Below, one piece after another: positions 1 to 7,851 of a stretch of DNA of 64,000 bases. The notes under the pieces were generated by a model, which was given only the letters and a program-made list of their open reading frames with translations, was not told where the DNA came from and searched no databases. The DNA lies in the NCBI GenBank assembly GCA_028874905.1, contig JAPPGZ010000092.1:75300-139299 (forward strand). Reading direction: 5' to 3'. This stretch comes from Gemmatimonadota bacterium (lineage in GTDB: Bacteria > Gemmatimonadota > Gemmatimonadetes > Longimicrobiales > Gaopeijiaceae). Position 1 is the first letter of the stretch. Each line of letters begins with the position of its first letter. The position numbers and the translations under genes were made by a program.

Positions 1-1
1 C

Positions 2-2137
2 TGTGTCGCGGGCGGTGCCTCCCGGGCAACGGTCGACTCGGCTCCGCCCCCACCGCCGCCCCCACCGGAGACCGAAGCCGACGCACCGCCGACAGAGCCG
101 GAAGACCGGTCGGAAGCCGATGCGGCCGACAGCACCGTCGCCGAGCCTGCTGTCGAGCCACTGGCCGCGGCGCCGGGATACCCGCCAGCCGTACTGATCG
201 GGGCTCGCGTAGCGGATGTGCGAACGGACCCTCTGGAAATCGTTGTCGAAGTGGGCGATTCGCTGGCAATGGGCGAAGACGTGGAGATGATCGCGTACGA
301 CGCGGCCGGCAATCCGGTGAGGGGCGTACGTATCCTGGGGAGCATCGAGTCCCGCTTCGCCGCTCTCGAGGAAGGGCACATCATGGGGGTGTCCGAAGGA
401 GAAGCGGAGCTGAGGATGGCGATCCGCGTCCCGCCCCCCGGTGGCACCGGCCCGCCGGAGATCCGAACCTTCACGGCTCCGCTTTCGGTCGTCGGTCCCC
501 CGGTGACATCCGTCGAGATCGTCGACCCGGAAGTCCGCTTCTTCACCGGCTCGATGGTTCAGATCGAGGCGCGTGCGCTGACGGAAGACGGGAGCGTGCG
601 CAAGAGCGTCGAGGTGGCCTGGACCAGCAATCGCCGGCGGCTGGCCACGATCGACTCGCGGGGATTCGTGCGCGCGATCCGGCCAGGCGCCGTCACCGTG
701 ACCGCAGCGGTCGAGGGATTGGAGGCCACCTATTCGTTCGAGGTGGAGGAGAACCCGGTGGCCGCGGTCGAGCTCGACGGTCCTTCGCGCGGGCGGACCG
801 GGGATGTGTTGCGGTTCGCGGCCGCGGCGCTCGACGCCGACGGTGACGTCGTGGAGGGGACGCCGGTGGACTTTTCGGTCTCGTCGTTCGAGACGCGGGC
901 CGACATGGGTGCCTCCGTATACCCCGACGGAGCTTTCGTCGCCGAACGCCCGGGCCTCTACCGGGTGACGGCCAATGCGGGAGCGCGCACGGGTCAAGTC
1001 CTGGTCGAGGTCGTGGAGCGTGGGGTCGAGCACGAGGTGATCGTCACCGGCCATGGTCTGGTGGCTGATCGGCCCACTTCGGATCTGTGGGCCTTCACCG
1101 GCGTGGACGGACGGGACTACGTCTATACGGGCACGCACCTCGGCGGCCAGCGCATGCTGGCGTGGGACGTCACCAATCCGGCCAGTCCCGTACTTACGGA
1201 CTTTGTCGAGGTCGACGCGCGGGTCGTCAACGACGTCAAGGTGAACAGCAGTGCCACCGTGGCGGTGATCACCCGCGAAGGCGCCTCGGATCGCAGGAAC
1301 GGGATCGTGGTGCTCGACATTACCGATCCCGCGCACCCGGCCATCGCCGACACCTACACGGACGAACTTACCGGCGGCGTGCACAACGTCTTCTTCTCGG
1401 GCGATATCCTCTACGCCATCCACAACGGCACGCTCGACGTGCACATCCTCGACATCAGCGACCCGACCGACGTCGAGGAGGTGGGGCGATGGGGGATCGA
1501 CGCACCCGGCAAGTACCTCCACGACATCTGGGTCGTGGACGGCCTCGCGTATGTGTCCTACTGGAACGACGGCGTGTACATCCTCGACGTCGGCGACGGA
1601 CGCTGGGGCGGCACGCCCACCGAGCCCGTGGAGGTGAGCAGCTTCGCCTACGAGGAAGGCAACACCCACTTCGCCTACCCGTATACGAACGCCGACGGGC
1701 ATCGCTACCTCTTCGTTGGGGACGAGATCTTCGGGTGCGAAGACTGCATCTCCCGAAACGGGCATCCGGGCGACGGGTCGCGCGGCTTCGTCCACATCCT
1801 GGACCTCGAGGACCCCGAAAACCTGCGCGAGGTGGCCCGCTACGAGGTGCCCGAGGCGGGTGCACACAACCTCTGGATCGAAGACGACAGAATGTACGTG
1901 GCCTACTATCAGGCCGGCTTGCGGGTCGTCGATGTCTCCGGAGAACTCAGGGGCGATCTGTACAGACAGGGGCGTGAGATGGCCTGGTTCCCCACGGGGA
2001 CCCCCGAAGGTCACGTGCCCAATTCGCCGATGGCGTGGGGACCGCAACCCTTCAAGGGCCACGTCTTCGTTTCCGACCTCAACTCGGGCCTGTGGGTGGT
2101 CCGGCTCGAACCGAAGCAGAAGGCGCCGGTATCGTGA
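2..2137 (+). CDS. LVIVD-repeat exported protein with Ig-like domains (5' partial)
   Basis: The reading frame is open to the left edge, so the true start lies outside the window; the GTG at 218 is internal. The visible part starts with a cysteine followed by a low-complexity Pro/Glu/Ala stretch with eight prolines in a row. This looks like the surface tether just after a lipoprotein or signal-peptide cleavage site. Two or three bacterial Ig-like (BIG2-type) domains follow, to about 1020. The rest is a propeller of LVIVD-type repeats, with motifs such as VVLDITDP, VHILDISDP, VHILDLEDP and LRVVDVSG. No catalytic motif is visible; it is probably a surface binding or adhesion protein. It overlaps the next gene by four bases (GTGA), so the two are probably cotranscribed. 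Confidence 0.8.
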   Translation, partial: CVAGGASRATVDSAPPPPPPPPETEADAPPTEPEDRSEADAADSTVAEPAVEPLAAAPGYPPAVLIGARVADVRTDPLEIVVEVGDSLAMGEDVEMIAYDAAGNPVRGVRILGSIESRFAALEEGHIMGVSEGEAELRMAIRVPPPGGTGPPEIRTFTAPLSVVGPPVTSVEIVDPEVRFFTGSMVQIEARALTEDGSVRKSVEVAWTSNRRRLATIDSRGFVRAIRPGAVTVTAAVEGLEATYSFEVEENPVAAVELDGPSRGRTGDVLRFAAAALDADGDVVEGTPVDFSVSSFETRADMGASVYPDGAFVAERPGLYRVTANAGARTGQVLVEVVERGVEHEVIVTGHGLVADRPTSDLWAFTGVDGRDYVYTGTHLGGQRMLAWDVTNPASPVLTDFVEVDARVVNDVKVNSSATVAVITREGASDRRNGIVVLDITDPAHPAIADTYTDELTGGVHNVFFSGDILYAIHNGTLDVHILDISDPTDVEEVGRWGIDAPGKYLHDIWVVDGLAYVSYWNDGVYILDVGDGRWGGTPTEPVEVSSFAYEEGNTHFAYPYTNADGHRYLFVGDEIFGCEDCISRNGHPGDGSRGFVHILDLEDPENLREVARYEVPEAGAHNLWIEDDRMYVAYYQAGLRVVDVSGELRGDLYRQGREMAWFPTGTPEGHVPNSPMAWGPQPFKGHVFVSDLNSGLWVVRLEPKQKAPVS

Positions 2138-3246
2138 GACGGGATGTCCTTGTGAGGTGGAGTGTCGCCGCTGCGCTGGCGCTTCCGGGTGTCTTCGGTG
2201 TACTCCCCGGGATCGGAGGCCTGGACGCCCAGGAGTCCGCCACCTACCGCGTGTACGTCGCCAACGAATCGTCGGACCTGGTGACCAGGGTCGCCTTCAC
2301 CCCCGGCGAGGGCGCGGTCGTGGAGAAGGAGATCACGGTCGGCCTCATGCCTGGAGACAACGATGGCGCGCATGGCCTGAGCATTTCGCCGGACGGACGC
2401 TACTGGTACCTCACCATCGCCCACGGAACACCGTACGGATACCTCTGGAAGTTCCACGCGGGGCCGGATACGCTGGTCGCGCGCACGCGGCTCGGGCTCT
2501 TTCCGGCGACCATGGGTATCACGCCGGACGGCCAGTTCCTTTTGGCGGCCAATTTCAACCTGCACGGCGACATGGTCCCGTCGGACATCTCCGTCGTTTA
2601 CACGCCCGACATGATCGAGGTCACCAGGATCCGTACCTGTCTCATGCCGCACGGAAGCCGCGTGCGACCTGACGGCAACAGACAGTATTCGGCTTGCATG
2701 CATTCCGAGCAGCTGGTCGAGATCGACCTGGAGACGTTCCAGGTGAGCTCCCGCTTCGACGTGTCGCCCTCGCCGGAGGCCGTTTGCAGCCCGACGTGGG
2801 TGGAGCCGGGACTGGGTTCGCGCGCCAACCGGGTCGTCTACGTCGCATGCAACAGGAACCAGGAAGTGCTCGAGGTGGACACGGATCGCTGGGAGGTCTC
2901 GCGCCGGTTCGCCACGGGCCTGGCACCGTACAACCTGGAGGTGACGGCGGGCGGCGAGCGTCTGATCGCAACCCTCAAGGGGGAACAGGCGGTCGCCGTG
3001 TTCGACCTGGCGAGCGGCCGGGAACTGGGACGCGTGAAGACGTCCCGCCCGGTGACACACGGCGTAGTGGCCAGCCCCGACGGCCGGTACGCGTTCGTGT
3101 CGAACGAGTCCGTCGGCTCCGTGCGGGGGACTTTGGACGTGATCGACCTGGAATCACTCGACCTGGTGGCCACAGTCGAACTCGCGCACCAGTCCGGCGG
3201 CATCGACTTCTGGTCGGTGACACCGGCCGGCGGCGGAGTTCGTTGA
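2134..3246 (+). CDS. Exported YVTN/lactonase-like beta-propeller protein
   Basis: A protein of 370 residues. I chose the GTG at 2134, which overlaps the upstream stop. It gives an Arg-rich n-region, a hydrophobic core and an Ala-Gln cleavage site near residue 33, a clear Sec signal peptide; the earlier ATG at 2035 lies deep in the upstream gene. The mature part has repeated blades of the YVTN/cytochrome-D1-like kind, for example YRVYVANESSDLVTRV, VYVACNRNQEVLEVDT and YAFVSNESVGSV. Such propellers usually bind or act as scaffolds, and some are lactonases; the substrate here cannot be told. It is coupled to the preceding LVIVD propeller, which suggests a shared envelope role. Confidence 0.75.
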   Translation: MRRDVLVRWSVAAALALPGVFGVLPGIGGLDAQESATYRVYVANESSDLVTRVAFTPGEGAVVEKEITVGLMPGDNDGAHGLSISPDGRYWYLTIAHGTPYGYLWKFHAGPDTLVARTRLGLFPATMGITPDGQFLLAANFNLHGDMVPSDISVVYTPDMIEVTRIRTCLMPHGSRVRPDGNRQYSACMHSEQLVEIDLETFQVSSRFDVSPSPEAVCSPTWVEPGLGSRANRVVYVACNRNQEVLEVDTDRWEVSRRFATGLAPYNLEVTAGGERLIATLKGEQAVAVFDLASGRELGRVKTSRPVTHGVVASPDGRYAFVSNESVGSVRGTLDVIDLESLDLVATVELAHQSGGIDFWSVTPAGGGVR

Positions 3247-3896
3247 ATAACGAACCCAGCGGACTCGCAGAGGCAAGGCGCCGGATGCTCCGGCGTCACC
3301 TGGTGGAGCGGGGCATAACGGATCTGCGTGTGCTTGAGGCGATGGCGGCCGTGCCGCGAGAGCGCTTCGTCGCGCCGGAGTGCCGGAACCGTGCCTACGA
3401 CGACGGACCGCTTCCCATCGGCGAGGGCCAGACGATCTCGCAGCCGTACGTCGTCGCGTGGATGGTGGAGGCCGTGGAGCTTGGCCGCGAGGACCGGGTG
3501 CTCGAGGTCGGCACGGGATCGGGGTACGCGGCGGCCGTCCTCAGCCTGATTGCACGCACCGTCCATTCCGTGGAGCGGCACGCCGCGCTTGCGGAGGCGG
3601 CCCGGGGCCGGCTGCGCACCCTGGGCTACGCGAACGTGCGGGTTCGCCGGGGCGATGGCACGCTGGGCTGGAGCGAACATGCCCCCTACGATGCGATCGT
3701 CGTCTCGGCCGGCGCGCGCCGCGTCCCGCCGCCGCTGCGCGAACAGCTGGCCGATGGCGGCAGACTTGTGATGCCGGTGGGATGGGGCTGGCGCGGACAG
3801 TCGCTGGTCCGGGAGCGGCGTGAGCGGGCCGGCAACTTCACCCGCGAGAAGCTGGGACGCGTGCGCTTCGTACCGCTGATCGGCGAAGCGGGGTAA
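3243..3896 (+). CDS. pcm: Protein-L-isoaspartate O-methyltransferase
   Basis: This cytosolic repair enzyme transfers a methyl group from S-adenosylmethionine to L-isoaspartyl residues of damaged proteins. It has 217 residues, the usual size. The family signature QTISQPYVV is at 63-71 and the SAM-binding motif VLEVGTGSGY at 87-96, with the acidic ribose-binding region (HSVERH) after it. I chose the TTG at 3243: a GGAG sits about six bases upstream, the TTGA overlaps the previous stop, and the product has the usual N-terminal helix. The ATG at 3285 would remove part of that helix. Confidence 0.9.
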   Translation: MNNEPSGLAEARRRMLRRHLVERGITDLRVLEAMAAVPRERFVAPECRNRAYDDGPLPIGEGQTISQPYVVAWMVEAVELGREDRVLEVGTGSGYAAAVLSLIARTVHSVERHAALAEAARGRLRTLGYANVRVRRGDGTLGWSEHAPYDAIVVSAGARRVPPPLREQLADGGRLVMPVGWGWRGQSLVRERRERAGNFTREKLGRVRFVPLIGEAG

Positions 3897-3900
3897 AGCG

Positions 3901-4374
3901 CTACCCCAGTATGCCCCTCAGCATCAATAGCACCAGCTGAAAACCGACAAGGATGGTGGGGAGCACGAATGTGAGTCCCACGGAGAAGATCAATCCCGCC
4001 CTGAAGAGGTGTGGACCGATCGCACGAACCTCCCGGCCCCACAGTTTGTGCGCGAGCGATTCCGTGACCGGGCCCAGAAGGTAGAGGATGTTTGCGGCCA
4101 CGAGGATGACGAACACGCCTCGCAGCACCGCGCCCACGTCGGTCATCGAAAGGCCGGTACCGTTGAGAAGGCTGACCGCCGCGATGCCCGCCAGCGAGAC
4201 GGAGCCTCCCGCGCAGATAATCGCGTTGTAGGCGAGGCGCCGCTTTTCCCACCACTTGAAGATCTTTCCGACCGAGCGCCGGGCCGGAAGCGGATAGAGG
4301 AAATCGACGAGCCTCGATCCCTTGCGGCCGGTTTCGATGCCAGTCTCGAACGGCGCCGGATTCCCCATCGTCAT
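3901..4374 (-). CDS. Small multi-pass membrane protein of unknown function
   Basis: A protein of 157 residues. The polar N-terminus (about 45 residues, rich in Arg/Lys) is followed by three to four hydrophobic segments at about 50-72, 80-105 and 125-155. There are no conserved catalytic or metal-binding residues, and I do not recognise the family. The start has a strong Shine-Dalgarno (GGAGGAG, about three to five bases before the ATG). It ends four bases from the end of pcm, tail to tail, and is divergent from the creatininase-family gene. Confidence 0.6.
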   Translation of the reverse strand: MTMGNPAPFETGIETGRKGSRLVDFLYPLPARRSVGKIFKWWEKRRLAYNAIICAGGSVSLAGIAAVSLLNGTGLSMTDVGAVLRGVFVILVAANILYLLGPVTESLAHKLWGREVRAIGPHLFRAGLIFSVGLTFVLPTILVGFQLVLLMLRGILG

Positions 4375-4436
4375 CTGCTCCTCCCGGGACGGACTCTCGG
4401 CGCCGGGATGTCGACCCGCCGGTCAGACCCGGCGAC

Positions 4437-4466
4437 TCGACAGCGTGGCGGCCCCGATCCTACGTT
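4437..4466 (+). promoter_or_regulatory. Promoter with -10 box next to the start codon (leaderless type)
   Basis: TCGACA (4437-4442), an 18-base spacer and TACGTT (4461-4466) are followed after five bases by the ATG of the creatininase-family gene at 4472. No Shine-Dalgarno site is visible. Transcription would start at or beside the A of the start codon. The same geometry recurs before the SulP and DUF3667 genes. Confidence 0.5.
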
Positions 4467-4471
4467 GCCGC

Positions 4472-5239
4472 ATGTCTGAACCTAACCTGCTTCTCGAAGA
4501 GTTGACGTGGCCGGAGGTGGAAGGGTTGCTTGCGGCGGGCTTCAAATCGGTCGTGGTCGCGGCGGGCGCGATCGAGCAGCATGGGCCCCACCTTCCGTTG
4601 CTCGTGGACGCGGCGCGTGGTGACCGCCTCGCTCTGGAGGTGGCGCGGCGGTTGGAATTCACGCTGGTGGCGCCGACGATCCGGGTGGGGTGTTCCGAGC
4701 ACCACATGGGTTTTGCGGGCACCCTGTCGCTAAGGGATTCCACGTTCAGTGCGGTCTGCGTGGACTACGTCACCAGCCTTTCCCGGCACGGTTTCCGTAC
4801 GGTCTGCTTCGTGCCTTCACACGGTGGGAACTTCGCCCCGCTTGCCGAAATCCTGCCGGATCTGCGCGACGCGGCGGGGCCCGGCTGCGAGGTGCTGGCC
4901 TACACGGACCTGCCGGCGTTCGTCGCGCTGTGGGAGAGCGCGGTCGCGGAACTGGCGCCGGACCTGGCGCACAGGGTGGGCGGCCACGCCGACATTGCCG
5001 AGAGTTCGGAAATGCTGTCCATCCGTCCCGATCTCGTGCGCGGGGAGCTGGCCGCGCCTGGCCATGTCGCCGGGTTCGACGAAGAACTTGCCGAGCGCCT
5101 CTTCCGGGACGGCCTTCGCGCGATTACCGCCAACGGCGTGCTGGGAGACGCGCGCGGCATGAGCCGTGAGATCGGGGACCTGTGCATCGCGCGGGCCGCC
5201 GACGGCATCGCGGCGGCGCTCAGGGAGGCGGGCGCGTGA
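4472..5239 (+). CDS. Creatininase-family amidohydrolase
   Basis: A protein of 255 residues, normal for the family that includes creatinine amidohydrolase and enzymes acting on cyclic amides or formamides. Metal-site motifs are clear: GAIEQHGPHLPL at 32-43 (Glu35, His37, His40), SEHHMGF at 75-81, SHGGN at 116-120 and an Asp/Glu-rich HADIAESSEML stretch near 178. I chose the ATG at 4472 because it begins at the conserved domain and follows a promoter; an upstream in-frame ATG at 4322 lies inside the divergent gene. It overlaps the PLP enzyme by four bases (GTGA), so the two probably act together. The substrate is unknown. Confidence 0.85.
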   Translation: MSEPNLLLEELTWPEVEGLLAAGFKSVVVAAGAIEQHGPHLPLLVDAARGDRLALEVARRLEFTLVAPTIRVGCSEHHMGFAGTLSLRDSTFSAVCVDYVTSLSRHGFRTVCFVPSHGGNFAPLAEILPDLRDAAGPGCEVLAYTDLPAFVALWESAVAELAPDLAHRVGGHADIAESSEMLSIRPDLVRGELAAPGHVAGFDEELAERLFRDGLRAITANGVLGDARGMSREIGDLCIARAADGIAAALREAGA

Positions 5240-6204
5240 AAGCCGTCGGCCCGGTCGGTCTGGAGGCCATCCGGGCCGCGCGCTCGCGAATCGCCGGGGC
5301 CGCGATACGGTCGCCGCTCATTCCGCTGGACGTTCCGGGCGTGCCCACCGAGGTGTGGATCAAGCTGGAATGTCTCCAACCCATTGGTTCGTTCAAGATC
5401 CGGGGTGCGGCCAACGCGATGGCGCTGGCAGACGCGGCCGTCATCGCCCGTGGCGTCTACACGGGGAGCGCCGGAAACATGGCACAGGGGGTGGCCTTCG
5501 CCGCACGCCGTCTGGGTGTTCCCTGCCGCGTTGTCGTGCCCGACACGGCCCCCCGCGCCAAGCTCGACGCGATCGCGCGCCTGGGTGCGACCGCGACCCC
5601 GCTGCCTTTCGACGAGTGGTGGAACGTCTTGCGCGACCACGGTCACCCGGAAGAGGCCGGGCACTTCGTTCACCCCGTGAGCGATCCGGCGGTGATTGCG
5701 GGGAACGGCACGATCGGCCTCGAGATCGTCGAGGAACTCCCGGAGGTCCGCGCGGTAGTCGTGCCGTATGGGGGTGGTGGGCTGTCGTGCGGGATCGCGT
5801 CGGCGATGCGCGAAGTGCGCCCGGAGGTGCCCGTGTTCGCAGCCGAAATCGCGACCGCCGCTCCCTTCGCGGCCTCCCTCCGCGCGGGCGAGCCCGTCGA
5901 GGTCACACATACGCCGAGCTTTGTGGACGGCATTGGCTCTACGAGTCTGCTGACGGAGATGTGGCCGCTGGCCAGTTCGCTGCTCGCGGGATCGCTGGTC
6001 GTCTCCATCGAGGAGGCATGCAACGCGATCAGGGTGTTGGCGGGACGCGCACATATTGTGGCGGAGGGGGCGGGAAGCACGGCCGTCGCGGCCGCCCTGC
6101 GCGGGCTGCCCGGGATGGACGGCGGCCCGGTGGTCGCGGTCGTATCGGGCGGCAATATCGATCTGCATGTATTGCGAGCGATCCTGGAAGGACGGACCCC
6201 CTGA
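5236..6204 (+). CDS. PLP-dependent threonine/serine dehydratase-like enzyme
   Basis: A fold-type II pyridoxal-phosphate enzyme of 322 residues. The Schiff-base lysine is Lys54 in GSFKIRGA. The substrate loop SAGNMAQG is at 78-85, the phosphate-binding glycine loop YGGGGLS at 178-184, and a ring-nitrogen region SGGN lies near the end. There is no C-terminal regulatory ACT domain, so it resembles catabolic threonine dehydratases, serine racemases or hydroxyaspartate ammonia-lyases rather than IlvA. The GTG start overlaps the previous stop and has GGAGG seven bases upstream. The pairing with a creatininase-family hydrolase suggests a short catabolic route for an amide or hydroxy-amino acid; that is inference. 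Confidence 0.82.
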   Translation: MKAVGPVGLEAIRAARSRIAGAAIRSPLIPLDVPGVPTEVWIKLECLQPIGSFKIRGAANAMALADAAVIARGVYTGSAGNMAQGVAFAARRLGVPCRVVVPDTAPRAKLDAIARLGATATPLPFDEWWNVLRDHGHPEEAGHFVHPVSDPAVIAGNGTIGLEIVEELPEVRAVVVPYGGGGLSCGIASAMREVRPEVPVFAAEIATAAPFAASLRAGEPVEVTHTPSFVDGIGSTSLLTEMWPLASSLLAGSLVVSIEEACNAIRVLAGRAHIVAEGAGSTAVAAALRGLPGMDGGPVVAVVSGGNIDLHVLRAILEGRTP

Positions 6205-6232
6205 TTCGCCGCCGGGCACGCGCCTGGGTATC

Positions 6233-6280
6233 TTGCCCGCCGCCACCAGACTCGATAGTAAACAAGAATGTTTAGTATTC
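6233..6280 (+). promoter_or_regulatory. Promoter and palindromic operator of the POT transporter gene
   Basis: A possible promoter reads TTGCCC (6233-6238), 17 bases, TAGTAA (6256-6261). Over and just after the -10 lies TAAAC-N6-GTTTA (6259-6274), a perfect 5+5 palindrome. The stretch 6253-6280 matches the arsR promoter (42760-42733, minus strand) at 22 of 28 positions in the same orientation to the downstream gene. A repressor bound here would block transcription. It is notably A+T-rich for this genome. Confidence 0.55.
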
Positions 6281-6299
6281 TCGCGACTCAGGGGACAGG

Positions 6300-7775
6300 A
6301 TGACGACAGCAACGCAAGCCCGGCATCCCCGGGGGCTGATGACGCTCTTCTTCACGGAGATGTGGGAGCGCTTCTCCTACTACGGGATGCGCGCCCTGCT
6401 CATCCTGTACCTGGCGGAGGCCACGACGGCCCAGAACCCGGGGATGGGACTGGCGGAAGCACCGGCCGGTGCCATCTACGGACTGTACACCGGGCTCGTA
6501 TACCTGCTTGGGCTGCCGGGCGGCTGGGTGGCGGACCAGCTGTGGGGGCAGCGCAAAGCCGTGTTCGTGGGGGGATGCATCATCGCGGCCGGACACTTCA
6601 GCATGGCCGTGCCCAATGACTTCAACTTCTTCCTGGGGCTGATACTGATCGTAATCGGGACGGGTCTGCTCAAGCCGAACGTGAGCTCAGTGGTCGCGGA
6701 CCTCTACCCGGAAGGGGGGGCGAGGCGGGACGCGGGGTTCTCCATCTTCTACATGGGGATCAATGTCGGGGCCTTCGCCGGGCCACTCGTCTGTGGCGCG
6801 CTTGGCGAGAATTGGAACTGGCATTGGGGCTTCTCGGCGGCGGGCTTCGGCATGGTGCTCGGCCTGATCCAGTTCCGGCTCGGATATGGCCGACTCGGCG
6901 ATGCCGGGTTGTTGCGCAGTGACCGTACTCCGGAGCAGCGCGCCGCCCTGAGCCGGCGCTTCTTCGGCGGATGCGCCGCGCTCGCCCTGGCGCTGGTCGG
7001 GTTCGGCTACCTGGTAGCGAGCGGTGTGATTCCGCTGTCTCTGACGCAAATCGCGACCGGGCTGGCCGGGCTCATCCTCACGGTCGTGGTCGTTTACTTC
7101 CTCTACCTGATGTTCTTCGGCGGACACGACGTCGTCGAGAAGAAGAAGATCGTCGCGATCTTCTGGTTTGCGCTACTGGCTGTGATCTTCTGGTCGGGCT
7201 TCGAGCAGGCGGGTTCGTCGCTCAACCTCTTCGCCGAGAACTATACGGACCGCACCATCGGGTCGCGGAGCTATCCGGCTTCCTGGCTACAGTCGGTCAA
7301 TGCCTTCTTCATCGTCTGTCTGGCGCCGGTCTTCGGCTGGCTCTGGGTGTGGCTGGCCAACCGCAACGCCAATCCCTCGACGGCGGTCAAGTTCGCGCTG
7401 GGTCTGCTGCTCCTCGCCGCCGGCTTCTTCGTGATCGCCTGGGGCGCCGCCAATGCGACGCCCGACTCACCGGTCTCGGCGTCATGGCTCATCGTCATGT
7501 ACTTCCTGCACACGGTCGGTGAGCTGGCGCTGTCACCGGTCGGGTTGTCGGCGGTCACCAAGCTGGCGCCCGCCAACCGGATCAGTCAGATGATGGGGCT
7601 GTGGTTCGTCGCGACGTCGCTCGGCAACGTAGTGGCCGGCCTCGTCGCCGGACGGCTGGAGGCGCTGGAGCCGTCGCCGCTCTTCTTCACGGTAACGACG
7701 ATCATCGGGTCGGCCGGGTTCGTGGCGCTCCTCGCGAGTCCGTTTATCAAGCGCCTGATGGGCGACGTGAGGTAG
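6300..7775 (+). CDS. POT/PTR2-family proton-coupled peptide transporter
   Basis: An inner-membrane carrier of the major facilitator superfamily, 491 residues, importing di- or tripeptides with protons. The first helix carries the family signature FFTEMWERFSYYG at 17-29, including the ExxER motif (Glu20, Glu23, Arg24) needed for proton coupling. About fourteen hydrophobic segments follow, as in bacterial DtpT-type members, with the second signature (FYMGINVGAF) near residue 150. An AGGGGACAGG purine run serves as ribosome site. It is a single-gene unit with its own operator-like promoter. It may be controlled by the ArsR-family regulator encoded at 42351-42683 (inference from the shared motif). 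Confidence 0.9.
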   Translation: MTTATQARHPRGLMTLFFTEMWERFSYYGMRALLILYLAEATTAQNPGMGLAEAPAGAIYGLYTGLVYLLGLPGGWVADQLWGQRKAVFVGGCIIAAGHFSMAVPNDFNFFLGLILIVIGTGLLKPNVSSVVADLYPEGGARRDAGFSIFYMGINVGAFAGPLVCGALGENWNWHWGFSAAGFGMVLGLIQFRLGYGRLGDAGLLRSDRTPEQRAALSRRFFGGCAALALALVGFGYLVASGVIPLSLTQIATGLAGLILTVVVVYFLYLMFFGGHDVVEKKKIVAIFWFALLAVIFWSGFEQAGSSLNLFAENYTDRTIGSRSYPASWLQSVNAFFIVCLAPVFGWLWVWLANRNANPSTAVKFALGLLLLAAGFFVIAWGAANATPDSPVSASWLIVMYFLHTVGELALSPVGLSAVTKLAPANRISQMMGLWFVATSLGNVVAGLVAGRLEALEPSPLFFTVTTIIGSAGFVALLASPFIKRLMGDVR

Positions 7776-7795
7776 GAGGCGGGGGCCGCCGACCA

Positions 7796-7836
7796 GGGTT
7801 GCGGTTCCACGGAACAACCCGGGCCACGAAGCCCGG
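7796..7836. terminator. Overlapping hairpins between convergent genes
   Basis: GGGTT (7796-7800) can pair with AACCC (7816-7820), with an inner GTTC/GAAC stem. CCGGGC (7819-7824) can pair with GCCCGG (7831-7836). The two share bases, so they exclude each other. There is no U-tract. The position between two gene ends makes a bidirectional terminator plausible but unproven. Confidence 0.35.
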
Positions 7837-7851
7837 CAAGACCCCGTCGCG

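Noticed and set aside
4322..4471. Earlier in-frame ATG for the creatininase-family gene
   Set aside because: It would overlap the divergent gene's coding start, and the extra residues precede the domain. A promoter-like sequence lies inside.
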